From Pseudomonas monsensis (GTDB lineage Bacteria; Pseudomonadota; Gammaproteobacteria; Pseudomonadales; Pseudomonadaceae), in assembly GCF_014268495.2 (NCBI RefSeq), contig NZ_CP077087.1:186001-250000 (forward strand): DNA of 64,000 nucleotides, read 5' to 3'. Within the stretch, counting starts at the first letter, position 1, and each line of letters opens with the position of its first letter. This document shows positions 8,282 through 16,558 of this stretch, piece after piece. A program made the position numbers and the translations under genes. The notes beneath the pieces were generated by a model. That model saw only the letters and a list, made by a program, of their open reading frames with translations. It did no database searches and was not told the DNA's origin.

Positions 8282-9464
8282 GCGAACCTCCTTGATCAAT
8301 ATGTGCGCAACGAGCCCAACCGATGGCGCGTTGTGCGCCTGCCGGCAATCGGCCGTCGCGCAGGCGGGTGAAGGTAAGCAGATCCGGGCTTTGTTGCAAT
8401 GCATAACCGGCCAGCGCATCGGCGCCTTCGCAATCCCGCGCTTTCACCGTGATACGCGCGGGCCAGGCGCTGTCGAGGTTACCGGGGTTGTCGAGTGTGA
8501 GGTCGTAGAGTCCGTCAGTTTCGCTGAGCGTCAGGCCCAACTGACTGTTCAACGCATAGCCTCGGGCAACGGCGCGCAACGTGGTCAGACTCCAGGCACG
8601 GCGGTCATTGGCCAGCGGCAGGCGAAACCAGATCAGCCCGGCCAGATGGGCCGGAGGATCCTCACGCAATGTGTTGCCCAGTTGGCTCAGTTGCCGCGGA
8701 TCGGCAAGCAGCTCCTGACGCTGACCTCCGCGCTCGAGCGGCACCTCGCTTTCCACCAGCGGCGCACCGCCCTCATCCGGCAGCAATGCCACGCCGTAGG
8801 CTGGGAGTGCCAGGTAGAACGGTTTATCGGTGATCCGCGCCCAGGCCCTGGCCCATTGCAGCGCCTGATCGGGATCAAACAGACCGCGTCGCGGATCGCT
8901 CACTGCGTGCACTTGCAGCACACTGCTGTCGACGGTTTGCAACAGCGTCGCCAATTGCCCGCTGTCGAGCCAGGCAGGCAGCGCAGTGATGCTCAATGGC
9001 AGGGAGGGCGGCAACGCAGCGCGCAGATGCTTGAGGAATTGCGCGTACGCCGGCAGCCGCGCGTTGCCGGCATCGTGATCGACCTCGATGCCGCTCAGGG
9101 TCAGGCCTTGTGCCTGCCAGTCAGCAATGACCTGGAGAATCTGTGCCGTGACCTGCGCCTGGTCCAGCGACTTGAGTTGTCCGTCGAGACGCATGACCGC
9201 GATCAATGGCCGACCATCGCGCTTCAACACCTGCGGATCGATACGCGCCCGGCTCCATCCTGCATTCGGAAAAGCCTGCAAGGCCAGCACGCGCAAGGTC
9301 GAGAAGTCCGCACGGCTGTCGCGCAATGCAGGGTCATGGGCCGACGTCCACTGGCGTTGCCAGACGTAGAGCTGCTGATCGAGCGGCAATGAGGCCTGCG
9401 GCTTGCACCCGGCGAACAGTAATACAGCGACCGCTAATGTCAGCTGACGAACAAAAAACAGCAT
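8268..9464 (-). CDS. DUF3142-like lipoprotein
   Basis: This 398-residue protein starts with a lipoprotein signal (MLFFVRQLTLAVAVLLFAGC; lipobox FAGC). A region follows with the look of a TIM-barrel glycosidase-like DUF3142 protein ('GIEVDHDAGNARLPAYAQFLKHLRAALP', 'ITALPAWLDSG'). The ATG at 9464 places the signal peptide at the N-terminus, and the 17 codons upstream in the open frame are REP sequence. It overlaps the following repeat-protein gene by 14 bp. Substrate and role are unknown; membership of DUF3142 is from recalled motif resemblance. Confidence 0.72.
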   Translation of the reverse strand: MLFFVRQLTLAVAVLLFAGCKPQASLPLDQQLYVWQRQWTSAHDPALRDSRADFSTLRVLALQAFPNAGWSRARIDPQVLKRDGRPLIAVMRLDGQLKSLDQAQVTAQILQVIADWQAQGLTLSGIEVDHDAGNARLPAYAQFLKHLRAALPPSLPLSITALPAWLDSGQLATLLQTVDSSVLQVHAVSDPRRGLFDPDQALQWARAWARITDKPFYLALPAYGVALLPDEGGAPLVESEVPLERGGQRQELLADPRQLSQLGNTLREDPPAHLAGLIWFRLPLANDRRAWSLTTLRAVARGYALNSQLGLTLSETDGLYDLTLDNPGNLDSAWPARITVKARDCEGADALAGYALQQSPDLLTFTRLRDGRLPAGAQRAIGWARCAHIDQGGSHVDP

Positions 9465-9481
9465 GCCGTGAACAATCCTGT

Positions 9482-9505
9482 GGCGAGGGAGCAAGTTCCC
9501 TCGCC
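9482..9505. repeat. Single REP element
   Basis: A short inverted repeat, GGCGAGGGA and TCCCTCGCC around a 6-bp loop, matches a common P. fluorescens-group REP type. It sits in the 73-bp gap between the methyltransferase end and the DUF3142 gene start. Confidence 0.7.
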
Positions 9506-9537
9506 AAAAATACAACCCGATGTTACCGCCACCTTAA

Positions 9538-10371
9538 TCAGGCAACAGGCTTGCGGGCAATGATGACCTGACTTTTCGCCACCACCGCATCCAGCGCTTG
9601 CTTGATCTGCAAACCGCGCGGCGAGTCCAGTACGGCTTGCCAGGTATTGGCCCAGTGATTGAGCAGCGGATGATCCGGATCGCTCAAATCGACCTTGGCT
9701 TCCCAGAACAGCAGCATCCACAGCGACCAGTAAAAACCGTACTGGCTGTGGCTGATGATTTCCAGCCCGGCCTCGTTGACCATCGCCTTGAACTGATCTT
9801 CGCTGATGACGCGTATGTGGTTGGGTTTCTGGAAGTACTCAGGCGCGGCGATGTCCTTTTGCAGGTCTTCGGAACTGGGGTGCGGCACACTCAACAGGTA
9901 CAACGCGCCCGGTTTGCCGACGCGCACCAGCTCAGCGAGGAACTGTGCAGGGTCGTCGACGTGTTCGATGACTTCGGTGGACACCACGCGCGTGGCAGTG
10001 GCGTCGGCAATCGGCAGCGGGTTGCAGTCGGTCACGTGGCACTCGATGTCGCGCGCCGGAGTGTCGCTCAGGCGCTGACGGGTGGCTCCGACCTTGGCGC
10101 CATCAATGTCGGCAATGATGATCTTCGCCCCGCGCATGCCGCAGAAATGCACGTTGCCGCCATCGCCGCAGCCGACATCGAGCACGGTGTCATCGGCCGA
10201 CACCACAAAGCCCTTGAACAGCTCGTCGGTCTGCTGGTTGAACCAGCCGCTGAGCACCGCATCGTGCAGGCCGAGCGCGTACGAGTCGGCCTTCGCGGCG
10301 GGCGCCGCGACAGGCTCTGCCGGGGCTGGAACAGGCGTCGTCGCCGTGAGTTTCTTCAACAGTCTCAGCAT
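9538..10371 (-). CDS. Class I SAM-dependent methyltransferase (second copy)
   Basis: The 277-residue protein has SAM motif I 'VLDVGCGDGG' near residue 62, an acidic loop 'IIADIDGAKV', and 'VVSTEVIEHVDDPAQFLAELVRVGKPGALYLLSVPHP', typical of methyltransf_11/23 enzymes. It is a clear paralogue of the enzyme at 10594-11514: both share a 'HDAVL-GWF' stretch and a 'SQVIIARKP' ending. The start at 10371 has GGAG and overlaps the end of the 79-codon ORF. By context it probably O-methylates a sugar of a surface polysaccharide or a glycan terminus; that is inference. It is the last gene of the operon. Confidence 0.85.
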   Translation of the reverse strand: MLRLLKKLTATTPVPAPAEPVAAPAAKADSYALGLHDAVLSGWFNQQTDELFKGFVVSADDTVLDVGCGDGGNVHFCGMRGAKIIIADIDGAKVGATRQRLSDTPARDIECHVTDCNPLPIADATATRVVSTEVIEHVDDPAQFLAELVRVGKPGALYLLSVPHPSSEDLQKDIAAPEYFQKPNHIRVISEDQFKAMVNEAGLEIISHSQYGFYWSLWMLLFWEAKVDLSDPDHPLLNHWANTWQAVLDSPRGLQIKQALDAVVAKSQVIIARKPVA

Positions 10372-10604
10372 GAGGTGGCTCCAGAGGATAGAACGGCGGT
10401 TCGGCAAGTGCCGAGGCGTTCGCCCCGTGCAACGCCACGGTAATGCAGGGGCAGTTCGATAATGCGATCGTTGTGTTCACTGAGCATCCCCCAGGATTCC
10501 TGACGGTTGCGGCCACCTCGCAGCGCGCGAGTCGGACTACGGGCGGTGAGGTAGGCGCAACTGGCGCGCGGCACCATGATGTCCAGCATTCGTTCAGCGC
10601 TCAT
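10365..10604 (-). CDS. Small conserved-looking ORF, unknown function
   Basis: This 79-codon frame exactly bridges the gap between the two methyltransferase genes. Its ATG (10604) overlaps the previous stop by 11 bp and its TGA overlaps the next start by 7 bp, the same close packing seen throughout the operon. Codons are Pseudomonas-like (GAA, CTG, CGC, ATC and GGC preferred). The product begins MSAERMLDIMVPRASCAYL, is Arg-rich (about 11 Arg), has three to four Cys, and shows no signal peptide or membrane span. I do not recognise it. The alternative is a 220-bp spacer with an accidental frame. Confidence 0.6.
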   Translation of the reverse strand: MSAERMLDIMVPRASCAYLTARSPTRALRGGRNRQESWGMLSEHNDRIIELPLHYRGVARGERLGTCRTAVLSSGATSC

Positions 10605-11514
10605 TGGGCAACCCGGTATCCAGGGGTTTACGGGCAATGATCACCTGGCTCTTGGGCATGAACTGGTCGAGCACTTGCTTGACCGCGAGTCCGTCGGGTC
10701 GTTGCAGCAACTCATCCCAGGTTCGGGCCCAGCCTTCCATCAACGGTGGATACGGCGCATGAATGCGATCGCGCACCGCCCCCCCCGGATCCTTGCCGGC
10801 AGCCTTTTCGCTGGCCCAGAAGAAAATCATGCCCATCACCCAGAAGAATCCGCTGGCCTGCCGATGCTCGATGACCAGCCCCGCGTCTTCGACCATTGCT
10901 GCAAAGCGCTCCGGGGTGAAGATGTGCACATGGTTCGGCGTCTGGTAGTAATTTTCGGGGGCGATGCCTTTTTGCAAATGCTCGCCAACCGGTGCCGGTA
11001 CGCTGAGCAGATACAACGCACCGGGGCGCCCCATGCGCACCAGTTCGGCCATGAACGGCTCAGGCTCGTCGACGTGCTCCATCACTTCCAGGCACACCAC
11101 TTTGCTCGCGCAGCCATCAACCAGAGGCAATGGCAGGCTATTACTGACCAGACCCAGACCGGGCCGGGAGCTCTGAGCTTCAACCTGACGAGCCAGATCA
11201 CGCACTTTGTCGTGTTCGCTGTCAGTGAAAATCACCGAGGCACCCTTGCGTACCGCGAACAACGTCGCGCCGCCCTCGCCACAGCCGACGTCGAGCAAGG
11301 TGTCGTCCGGCGTAATGGCAAAGCCTTTGAGCAATTCGCCGCTGTCATTGAGAAACCAGCCATCGAGTACCGCGTCATGGAAGCCGACATCGCGCGGCGA
11401 CCAGGTGAACAGCGGTGGCGGTTCAGTTGTCGGCTCAGCCACCGGCTCGGCAACAGGTTCAACCGAGGGCACCGATTGTGCGCCGAGCAAACGCCGAAGC
11501 AATCGGCGAATCAT
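10594..11514 (-). CDS. Class I SAM-dependent methyltransferase (first copy)
   Basis: The 306-residue protein has an N-terminal Arg-rich helix and a repetitive 'VAEP/TEP' linker (residues 17-35). A Rossmann SAM-binding domain follows with 'LLDVGCGEGGATLF' near 76 and 'VVCLEVMEHVDEPEPF'. It starts at 11514, overlapping the stop of the upstream glycosyltransferase (ATGA). The 277-residue methyltransferase downstream is its paralogue. It probably methylates a sugar made or placed by the adjoining glycosyltransferases; the acceptor is unknown. Confidence 0.85.
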   Translation of the reverse strand: MIRRLLRRLLGAQSVPSVEPVAEPVAEPTTEPPPLFTWSPRDVGFHDAVLDGWFLNDSGELLKGFAITPDDTLLDVGCGEGGATLFAVRKGASVIFTDSEHDKVRDLARQVEAQSSRPGLGLVSNSLPLPLVDGCASKVVCLEVMEHVDEPEPFMAELVRMGRPGALYLLSVPAPVGEHLQKGIAPENYYQTPNHVHIFTPERFAAMVEDAGLVIEHRQASGFFWVMGMIFFWASEKAAGKDPGGAVRDRIHAPYPPLMEGWARTWDELLQRPDGLAVKQVLDQFMPKSQVIIARKPLDTGLPNER

Positions 11515-12815
11515 GCTCCGGTCGCCTCAATGGCCCGTTCGGCGTGCCGCTCGAACAGCTGCGCAAAAAATACCTGCAACCGCTGCTCCGCCACGGCCTG
11601 ACTGCAAAAACCTCGCAAACTCTCCACCGCTTGCGCCGACATCAACGCATAGCGCTGTGGATCGTTTTTGGCCACCTCATAGCTGGCGCGGTACGCCGCA
11701 CAAATCGAAGACCATTGGGTGGCATAGCGCAGCGTGCGGTAAGCCGAGCGTGGATCGTGTGGCCAGGTGGTCAAATCCTCCGTTGCCGCAATCAGGAAAG
11801 CGTTATCGGCACTCAGATAGTCGATCATCGCCGTCGTGCACGGCGCCACTGCCGGCTTGCCGCAGGACATGAATTCCATCAGCGGCAGGCACTGGCCTTC
11901 ACCGTAGGACGTGTTGACGACATAGCGGGTCGCCTGCACCAGACGCTCGTAATCCGCGTCTGCCAGGTAGCCATAGATCAGCACGATACGGCAGCGATAA
12001 GACTGATTCTTGTACAAGTGATGAAGGATGTCGGTGAGGGCTTCTTCGGCATCGTGGTGGGTGAGCTTGAGTACCAGCGTCGCGTCTTCGTTGTCACGGA
12101 ACGTCGCACAGAAGGCACTGATCATGTCTTCCCAGTTCTTGCGCCCGTCGCGGGGGTTGAACACCGAGGTGTACACCACGCCTTCAAGCAATAACGTCTG
12201 CTCGGTGACCGGCGCTCGAAAATCAATGCCCTTGCCGCGGCGCAGGCGCACCGGACCAAAAGCATTCAGATCGAGCTTGCGGCTGTCGACGACCAGTCCC
12301 TTGATTTTCAACTGCACGGCGTCGACGACAGGCTGCCCCTGCAACTGCACGCCCCGCGCGGCAAACCGATCCCAGACCGGTGCAGGCACGGCGACGATCG
12401 GGTAATCGGCGTCCATTGCTTCGCGCACGGCATTGACCGTGTAGCTGGAATGAGTGATCGCGGCGCCGCAGGCATTGAGCACGGTGCGCCAGTCGTTCAA
12501 CGGATCACCGTTGAACGGTTCGTTGGGGATGGTGCTGAATTCCCAAGCGAACACCGGCAACGTCGGGCAGGCCAGATGCACCGGGGTGCGATGCGGGGGC
12601 GAGAACGACAGGAACACGCAGGGCTCGCCACGGGCATGGCAGTCCGCGTACAACGCATCGACTTCAGCGACCGGATCAGCAACCTCGACCACCCGCCCGA
12701 GGCGTTCCAGCACAGGCCGATACTCCTTGAGCACGAAGTAATAGCTGTATTCCGACCGGCCAAGGTTGCGGTTGATGGTGTGCTGGTTGGTTTCCGAATG
12801 GATGATGATCAGCAT
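11511..12815 (-). CDS. GT4-type glycosyltransferase (second copy)
   Basis: The 434-residue protein has a GT-B fold pattern. The N-terminal half carries 'VFLSFSPPHRTPVHLACPTLPVFAWEFSTIPNEPF'. The C-terminal nucleotide-sugar domain begins 'YTSVFNPRDGRKNWEDMISAF' (a GT4 'GRKN' motif) and includes 'SYGEGQCLPLMEFMSCGKPAVAP', the E-x7-E-like donor-binding stretch. It is paralogous to the next gene (12809-14383) along its length. Start and stop overlap both neighbours by 7 and 4 bp. It is probably a cytoplasmic enzyme extending a surface glycan; donor and acceptor are unknown. Confidence 0.85.
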   Translation of the reverse strand: MLIIIHSETNQHTINRNLGRSEYSYYFVLKEYRPVLERLGRVVEVADPVAEVDALYADCHARGEPCVFLSFSPPHRTPVHLACPTLPVFAWEFSTIPNEPFNGDPLNDWRTVLNACGAAITHSSYTVNAVREAMDADYPIVAVPAPVWDRFAARGVQLQGQPVVDAVQLKIKGLVVDSRKLDLNAFGPVRLRRGKGIDFRAPVTEQTLLLEGVVYTSVFNPRDGRKNWEDMISAFCATFRDNEDATLVLKLTHHDAEEALTDILHHLYKNQSYRCRIVLIYGYLADADYERLVQATRYVVNTSYGEGQCLPLMEFMSCGKPAVAPCTTAMIDYLSADNAFLIAATEDLTTWPHDPRSAYRTLRYATQWSSICAAYRASYEVAKNDPQRYALMSAQAVESLRGFCSQAVAEQRLQVFFAQLFERHAERAIEATGA

Positions 12816-14383
12816 GAGGCGTTATCCGTAACCTGGGCAACGTTGCCGGCGTGTGACGCCAGTCCGAAAAAGTCTGCGACGCGTTCCTGCAAGGCGGGCA
12901 CCGCGCAGTAGTTGCGCATGCGCTCGGCCGCCGCCAGTGCCATGTGCTGATAATCCTGCGGCTGCGTGGTGGCCATCCGGTAGCTGTTTTCGTAGGCCTT
13001 TTTCAGCGAGCCCCAGTCCGGTCGGTAACGTCGCGCACGATGCAGCCCACGCGGATCATGTGGCCAGATGCTCACTTCCAGACTGGAGCCGACCACGAAC
13101 GCCACGGACTCGTCGATGTAGTCTTGCATTGCCGTGTGATCGGGCGCGATCACCGGTTTGCCGCAAGCCATGAACGACATCAGCGGCAGGCATACACCTT
13201 CGCAATGCGAGGCGTTGACGTAAAAACTCGCGGCCTGATAAAGCCGGGCATGTTCACGATCATCCAGATCGCCCACGATCAGCATCACTCGGCACGCATA
13301 CGGTGCCAGTTGCGCCATCGGGGTTATCAAGTGCTCGTAGACATCCGTCAGATCGCTCTGGGTCAAGCGCATCACCAGCGTTGCGTCGGGCGTGTCGCGA
13401 AATGCCGCGCAAAAAGCGGTAAGGATCTGTATCCAGTTTTTGTGGCCGTCCGTAGGGCTGAACGCCGACACATAGACCACCCCGTCAATGTGGGTCTGGA
13501 CCTCTACCGAGGTATCCGGCAGTTCCCGTGGTGCAGGAGCGACCACAGGCACCGGTATCGGGCCGGCGATAGTTGGCAAGCGTTTACCGAGCCAGTCATG
13601 CAGCCGCTCCGGCAGCAGATCGTGCAGTCCTTCCCAGTACCAGTTCTGCAGGAATCTCACCCGCGGCACCGGTGGCGTCTGCTCGTGGCCCAGATTCAGC
13701 AGCCACAGGCGCAAGAAATGCCGGGCAATCACATAGCGGCGCTTCAAGGTCAACGGCGGTGGGCGTGAAGCTTCCAGTCGGGCCTCGATTTCCGCCTGTT
13801 CCTCCGCAGTGAGCGGTTCCGGCAGCAGGTTATCCGGGTGCAGGTCCATGAGCCGAGAATCGAAGATGCAACCTTTGACCGTCAACGTGGTGCCGGCATT
13901 GACCGGTGTGCTCGCGTGCTCCTCGCGGATCGCCGCAAAGCTTTCCCACAGGGGGGCTGGCAACACCAGCACCGGGAACGCGTCGCCCATTGAGCGACGG
14001 ATCGCGGCGGCCGCGTGGCTGGACAGGGTGATCACCCGCCCGTGTTTCGCCAGCATGCGCGTCCAGTCCTGCAGCGGATCGTTGTCCCACTGTTCGTCGG
14101 GGATCGAGTCGTACTCCCAGGCAACCACACAAACGGTCGGGCACTCGAGATCGAAGGGCGTTGTCTGCGGGGGGTTGAACGAGAGGCAAACGCTCTCCTG
14201 GCCAGCGCTGAGCAACTGTCGGTAGAGCGGATCGACCGCGGCGACAGAATGCACGATGTGAACGCGCCCAAGTGTTTCAAGCAGCGGACGATAGGCCTTC
14301 AGTAGCAGGTCACTGGAATCAGGCTGAGCCGGATTCTGGCTGATGGAACTGTCGTTGATATCCGAATAAAGAATGAAATTCAT
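12809..14383 (-). CDS. GT4-type glycosyltransferase (first copy)
   Basis: The 524-residue protein is about 90 residues longer than its paralogue at 11511-12815. The extra length is a central insert (about residues 195-290) rich in Pro, Arg and Leu. The C-terminal domain has 'VYVSAFSPTDGHKNWIQILTAF' and 'SHCEGVCLPLMSFMACGKPVIAP'. The ATG at 14383 (MNFILYSDIND) aligns with the start of the paralogue (MLIIIHSETNQ), so it was preferred over the GTG/ATG codons 24 bp upstream. It heads the five-gene operon. It probably adds a sugar to a surface polysaccharide; the substrate cannot be read. Confidence 0.83.
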   Translation of the reverse strand: MNFILYSDINDSSISQNPAQPDSSDLLLKAYRPLLETLGRVHIVHSVAAVDPLYRQLLSAGQESVCLSFNPPQTTPFDLECPTVCVVAWEYDSIPDEQWDNDPLQDWTRMLAKHGRVITLSSHAAAAIRRSMGDAFPVLVLPAPLWESFAAIREEHASTPVNAGTTLTVKGCIFDSRLMDLHPDNLLPEPLTAEEQAEIEARLEASRPPPLTLKRRYVIARHFLRLWLLNLGHEQTPPVPRVRFLQNWYWEGLHDLLPERLHDWLGKRLPTIAGPIPVPVVAPAPRELPDTSVEVQTHIDGVVYVSAFSPTDGHKNWIQILTAFCAAFRDTPDATLVMRLTQSDLTDVYEHLITPMAQLAPYACRVMLIVGDLDDREHARLYQAASFYVNASHCEGVCLPLMSFMACGKPVIAPDHTAMQDYIDESVAFVVGSSLEVSIWPHDPRGLHRARRYRPDWGSLKKAYENSYRMATTQPQDYQHMALAAAERMRNYCAVPALQERVADFFGLASHAGNVAQVTDNASC

Positions 14384-14796
14384 GGCGTTCCACGATGAAA
14401 CTGCCATCCCGGCAGCCTCAAACTATGACGGCCAAACGTCGATCGGATCGGTGTCCGTCATACGCCTGCGGTCCCGTCTTGTTCTTGTTTTAGTGGTCAG
14501 TTTCAACTCTTTGCACGACTTGCCCAAAGGACCCGGGTAATCGTGACGAAGGGCATTCTAAACACATCCGTCGAGGGTTCGTGAACCATGCGCCGCGAAT
14601 AAATCGGTCTACGCTATCGAGAACTGACCGGTCACGGTTTGCCCTGTTGAAATTGTTGTGCAATTGGCACAGATTGCTCACAAACAACTACAACAACTGT
14701 TTCGCCTGTCGTCTGATCGACTGTTGCCTTCGGTCTGACAGACCTTCCTTTGAAACCTGCAGGAAGTGGCGAAAGTTAACGGCCAAGGGGTCGCTG
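14384..14796. other. Divergent promoter region of the polysaccharide island
   Basis: The 413 bp between the two divergent glycosyltransferase units are locally AT-richer than the flanking genes (around 14480-14720) and presumably hold both promoters. No confident sigma-70 or sigma-54 pair was found. No inverted repeat long enough for an operator stood out. Confidence 0.5.
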
Positions 14797-14982
14797 TTGA
14801 AAAATTGCCTGTTCATCGCCGGTCCCGGGGGACTCCTCGAACAACACCTGCGAACCCGTCAGCGGCAAACCGCCCCGGATCGACTGCCGCTGCAAGCGTT
14901 TCCGGCTGGCGAGACCGCGACATCGGAATGGACACCGATTATCCGCAGCGTCGATTTGGCCATCACGGAGCGCGCCCCATGA
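14797..14982 (+). CDS. Possible short leader ORF upstream of glycosyltransferase
   Basis: A 61-codon frame starts at TTG (14797) with AAGGGG six bases upstream, and its TGA overlaps the ATG of the glycosyltransferase gene (ATGA). It starts MKNCLFIAGPGGLLEQHLRT and has no recognised domain. Codon choice in the second half looks coding. It could be a real small protein, a translational-coupling leader, or a remnant of a longer gene. I cannot decide between these. Confidence 0.35.
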   Translation: MKNCLFIAGPGGLLEQHLRTRQRQTAPDRLPLQAFPAGETATSEWTPIIRSVDLAITERAP

Positions 14983-16430
14983 CTCGACTACTGGTGGAAT
15001 GCACCCACGTTTTCAACCACCCCAAGCTCAATTCCGGTATTCAGCGGGTGGTACGCAACGTCATCAACAAGCTGCCGCCGAGCACGGACGGTGTCGAGTG
15101 CATGCCGGTGATCTTGCTCAATGGTCAGCTGTATCGGGTCACGCGCCTGGCGCCTCTGGACACGCCGGTGTTCAACGCCCTGGCAACCTTTGGCGATCGT
15201 CTGGAACGGCTGGCCCATCGCTTCTGGCAATGGCAGCAACGGCTCGACGCGCAATGCACATCGAAGCTGGCGCGACGGCTGCTGTATGTCGGCTATCGTG
15301 CCACTGCATTCGCCGCGTTCAGTGTGCCGATGCGGGTGTTCCGGCGCATAAGCCGGTTCCAGTTGCTCAAGCGCTGCACCCCGTTGCAACACCAACCGGA
15401 CGATCAATTGGTGCTGCTCGACTCCTCCTGGCATTCGGATTTCTTCCCCCACGTCGAAAAACTCAAACGTGAAGGCGTCGGCCTCATTGCGGTGATTTAC
15501 GACCTGATCCCGCTCAAGCACCCGCATTTCTATGAATCACGACCGGCGCAGGTGTTCAGTGAGTGGTTCGACTGGATCTGCCGCACGGCTGACGGCTACA
15601 TGGCGATTTCCGCCACCGTACGCGATGAAGTGCGTGAAGAACTGCAGCGCCGGATCGGCACCGAGCAGAGCGAAAAGCGCTGGTTCGACTATTTCCATTT
15701 GGGTTCGGAGCTGGACCTGCGCAGTTCGGACGCCGCCGTCGATCCTGCGTTGCAACGGGTATTCGAGAGTGCCGAGCCCGTCTTCCTGATGGTCAGTACC
15801 ATCGAGCCGCGCAAGAACCACGCTTACCTGCTGAACGCTTTCGAGCGCGCCTGGGCCAACGGCTCCAAGGCCAGGCTGTGCATCGCCGGGCACGTCGGCT
15901 GGAAGTGCGACGAGTTGCTCGCCCGTATTCGCCACCACCCGCAATTGAACCAGCGTCTGTTCATGTTCAACAACCTGAGCGACACCAGCCTGGAGCATGC
16001 CTACGCTCATGCCAGCTCCCTGGTATTCCCTTCGGTTGTCGAAGGGTTTGGCTTGCCACTGGTGGAGGCCATGCAGCGTGGCTTGCCGGCGATGGGCAGT
16101 GACATCCCGGTATTCCGCGAGATTGGCGGCGAGTTCATGGCCTATTTTGACCTGCGTGATCCGCGTAGCCTCACAGAGCTGATCATTACCTTTGAACGCA
16201 GCGGCCAGTTCCCTGCCAGCCGCGATGTCCGCGACTGGCGCTGGATCGATTGGCGCCAGGCCAGTCAGCAATTGGTCGAGCGCAGTGCACACCGTGTGCT
16301 GAAGGTACCGGCAGCACTCGGCAGCGCCATCGCGGCGGACAGCGGTGAGTCGGCAGCCACGCTGCCGCTGAAACCTGAATACCCAATGCTCCGCCCAGCC
16401 GTCTCGGGGTCGGCATCACACCACTGGTGA
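14979..16430 (+). CDS. GT4-family glycosyltransferase (group 1)
   Basis: The 483-residue protein is a typical GT-B mannosyl/rhamnosyltransferase-like enzyme. 'YDLIPLKHPHFYESR' lies near 175, 'VSTIEPRKNHAYLLNAFERAW' near 272, and 'SSLVFPSVVEGFGLPLVEAMQRGLPAMGSDIPVFREIGG' around 345-385 carries the donor-binding Glu pair. The ATG at 14979 follows GGAG and begins MTRLLVECTHVF; the upstream in-frame codons are not GT-like. It faces away from the other glycosyltransferases and is unrelated in its N-terminal half. It probably works on the same glycan, by location only. Confidence 0.88.
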   Translation: MTRLLVECTHVFNHPKLNSGIQRVVRNVINKLPPSTDGVECMPVILLNGQLYRVTRLAPLDTPVFNALATFGDRLERLAHRFWQWQQRLDAQCTSKLARRLLYVGYRATAFAAFSVPMRVFRRISRFQLLKRCTPLQHQPDDQLVLLDSSWHSDFFPHVEKLKREGVGLIAVIYDLIPLKHPHFYESRPAQVFSEWFDWICRTADGYMAISATVRDEVREELQRRIGTEQSEKRWFDYFHLGSELDLRSSDAAVDPALQRVFESAEPVFLMVSTIEPRKNHAYLLNAFERAWANGSKARLCIAGHVGWKCDELLARIRHHPQLNQRLFMFNNLSDTSLEHAYAHASSLVFPSVVEGFGLPLVEAMQRGLPAMGSDIPVFREIGGEFMAYFDLRDPRSLTELIITFERSGQFPASRDVRDWRWIDWRQASQQLVERSAHRVLKVPAALGSAIAADSGESAATLPLKPEYPMLRPAVSGSASHHW

Positions 16431-16465
16431 AAGCGTTTCATCGCGTCTGCGCGAACGAATGAACA

Positions 16466-16494
16466 AGCCTGCGCCCCATCCAGCGGCGCAGGCT
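16466..16494. terminator. Hairpin between convergent genes
   Basis: The arms AGCCTGCGCC and GGCGCAGGCT form a perfect 10-bp stem with a 9-nt loop. It sits between the + glycosyltransferase (ends 16430) and the convergent flavoprotein gene (ends 16559). No long T-run follows, so it may act as a barrier rather than a classic intrinsic terminator. Confidence 0.5.
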
Positions 16495-16558
16495 GTTGCG
16501 TGCTACCAGAGAACGACCGTTGCCAACACCTGTCGCCACGCGCCGACGCCATTCTGCT

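Noticed and set aside
14665..14678. Sigma-54 promoter-like TGGCAC...TTGCT upstream of the + glycosyltransferase
   Set aside because: The GG and GC elements are separated by 8 bases instead of the required 10.
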